Part shown: positions 61,589 to 62,000 of the stretch, in pieces | Layout: every line of letters begins with the position of its first letter | Numbering within the stretch: the stretch's first letter is position 1 | Source: Branchiostoma floridae | Lineage: Eukaryota > Chordata > Leptocardii > Amphioxiformes > Branchiostomatidae | Assembly (NCBI RefSeq): GCF_000003815.2 | Contig: NC_049993.1 | Location: 8,957,135 to 9,019,134, forward strand | Direction: 5' to 3' | Length of the DNA stretch: 62,000 nucleotides | Notes under the pieces: generated by a model | The model's database searches: none | What the model saw: the letters and a program-made list of their open reading frames with translations, nothing else | What the model was told of the DNA's origin: nothing | Translations under genes and position numbers: made by a program

Positions 61589-62000
61589 TAACGATAAGGT
61601 TTGTATTCCCTGCGATGTCACAGAGATGGCGGTTTTACAAGGGGTCAGGGCAGGTGGGTCAGCTGTTTGTTGTTACGTGAACCTTCCCACACCGAAGGAC
61701 GTGTTTGCCCCCAGGTAAAAACAAGCGAACGGGTCAGACAAATACCTCGGGTTAAACTTCTTAAACCCTGTGGATACAGAATCAGCGTGTTTTGTTTGTG
61801 TCACCACTGCATGGGCATTAGGGCAATCCTACTAAGCCTGGAAGGGGGGAGGGGGTTACTTTTACTATTCAAGTGTGTTTAAGGCATCAGCATTGTAGTC
61901 TACATGTCTTTATAACGTGCATAAATGTGAGGTCTTGTGATGTTTGCCTGATTAAACTTGGAAACTTAGTCCTAAATAGAGCGGTTCTCTTGTGTCTATG

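Overview
This 62 kb window looks like AT-rich, repeat-rich nuclear DNA from an animal. There are no operons, prokaryotic-type genes or CRISPR arrays. Coding sequence is sparse and sits in short GC-rich exons with GT/AG borders. A lancelet (Branchiostoma-like) or other invertebrate deuterostome is my best guess. It rests on the general look of the exons, on tRNA-derived SINEs of a type common in marine invertebrates, and on abundant small palindromic elements. No synteny or named gene proves it.

The one gene I can support is on the + strand and spans at least 5616-54657. It has five exons, and the codon phase matches at every junction (1, 1, 1, 0). Exon A (5616-5876) encodes the end of an ectodomain, one transmembrane helix, a basic stop-transfer stretch and a juxtamembrane segment. 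Exon B (18233 or 18257 to 18469) encodes an SH3 domain. Exon C (50149-50454) encodes a linker and a second, canonical SH3 domain. Exons D (53348-53454) and E (54415-54657, with the stop) encode an acidic, Ser/Gly/His-rich tail. The upstream exons (signal peptide, ectodomain) must lie to the left of the window. The predicted product is a single-pass membrane protein with two cytoplasmic SH3 domains, an architecture I do not recognise as any named receptor. SH3-1 lacks two ligand-groove tyrosines that SH3-2 keeps. The membrane exon and both SH3 exons begin and end in phase 1, so each could be skipped without a frameshift.

The introns (about 12.4, 31.7, 2.9 and 1.0 kb) hold most of the other structure. 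A 42-bp minisatellite abuts the membrane exon, and its unit carries copies of that exon's 3' splice site. There are five copies of one TAA-flanked palindromic MITE, two of them sandwiched between long direct repeats of host DNA. Other items are several hairpin elements, tRNA-type SINEs (one with an inverted core), a 20-bp and a 31-bp tandem array, an array rich in GCCGCCAT motifs, an RE1/NRSE-like site, CA and CACT microsatellites beside the SH3 exons, and a 13-bp hairpin just upstream of exon D.

Right of the gene's 3' end (after about 55.5 kb), no coding sequence is recognisable. A perfect DR1 nuclear-receptor motif followed by a strong GTAAGT donor (59876-59995) may mark the non-coding first exon of another + strand gene. 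Two minus-strand open frames (22854-23195 and 52322-52627) are weak candidates for nested genes.
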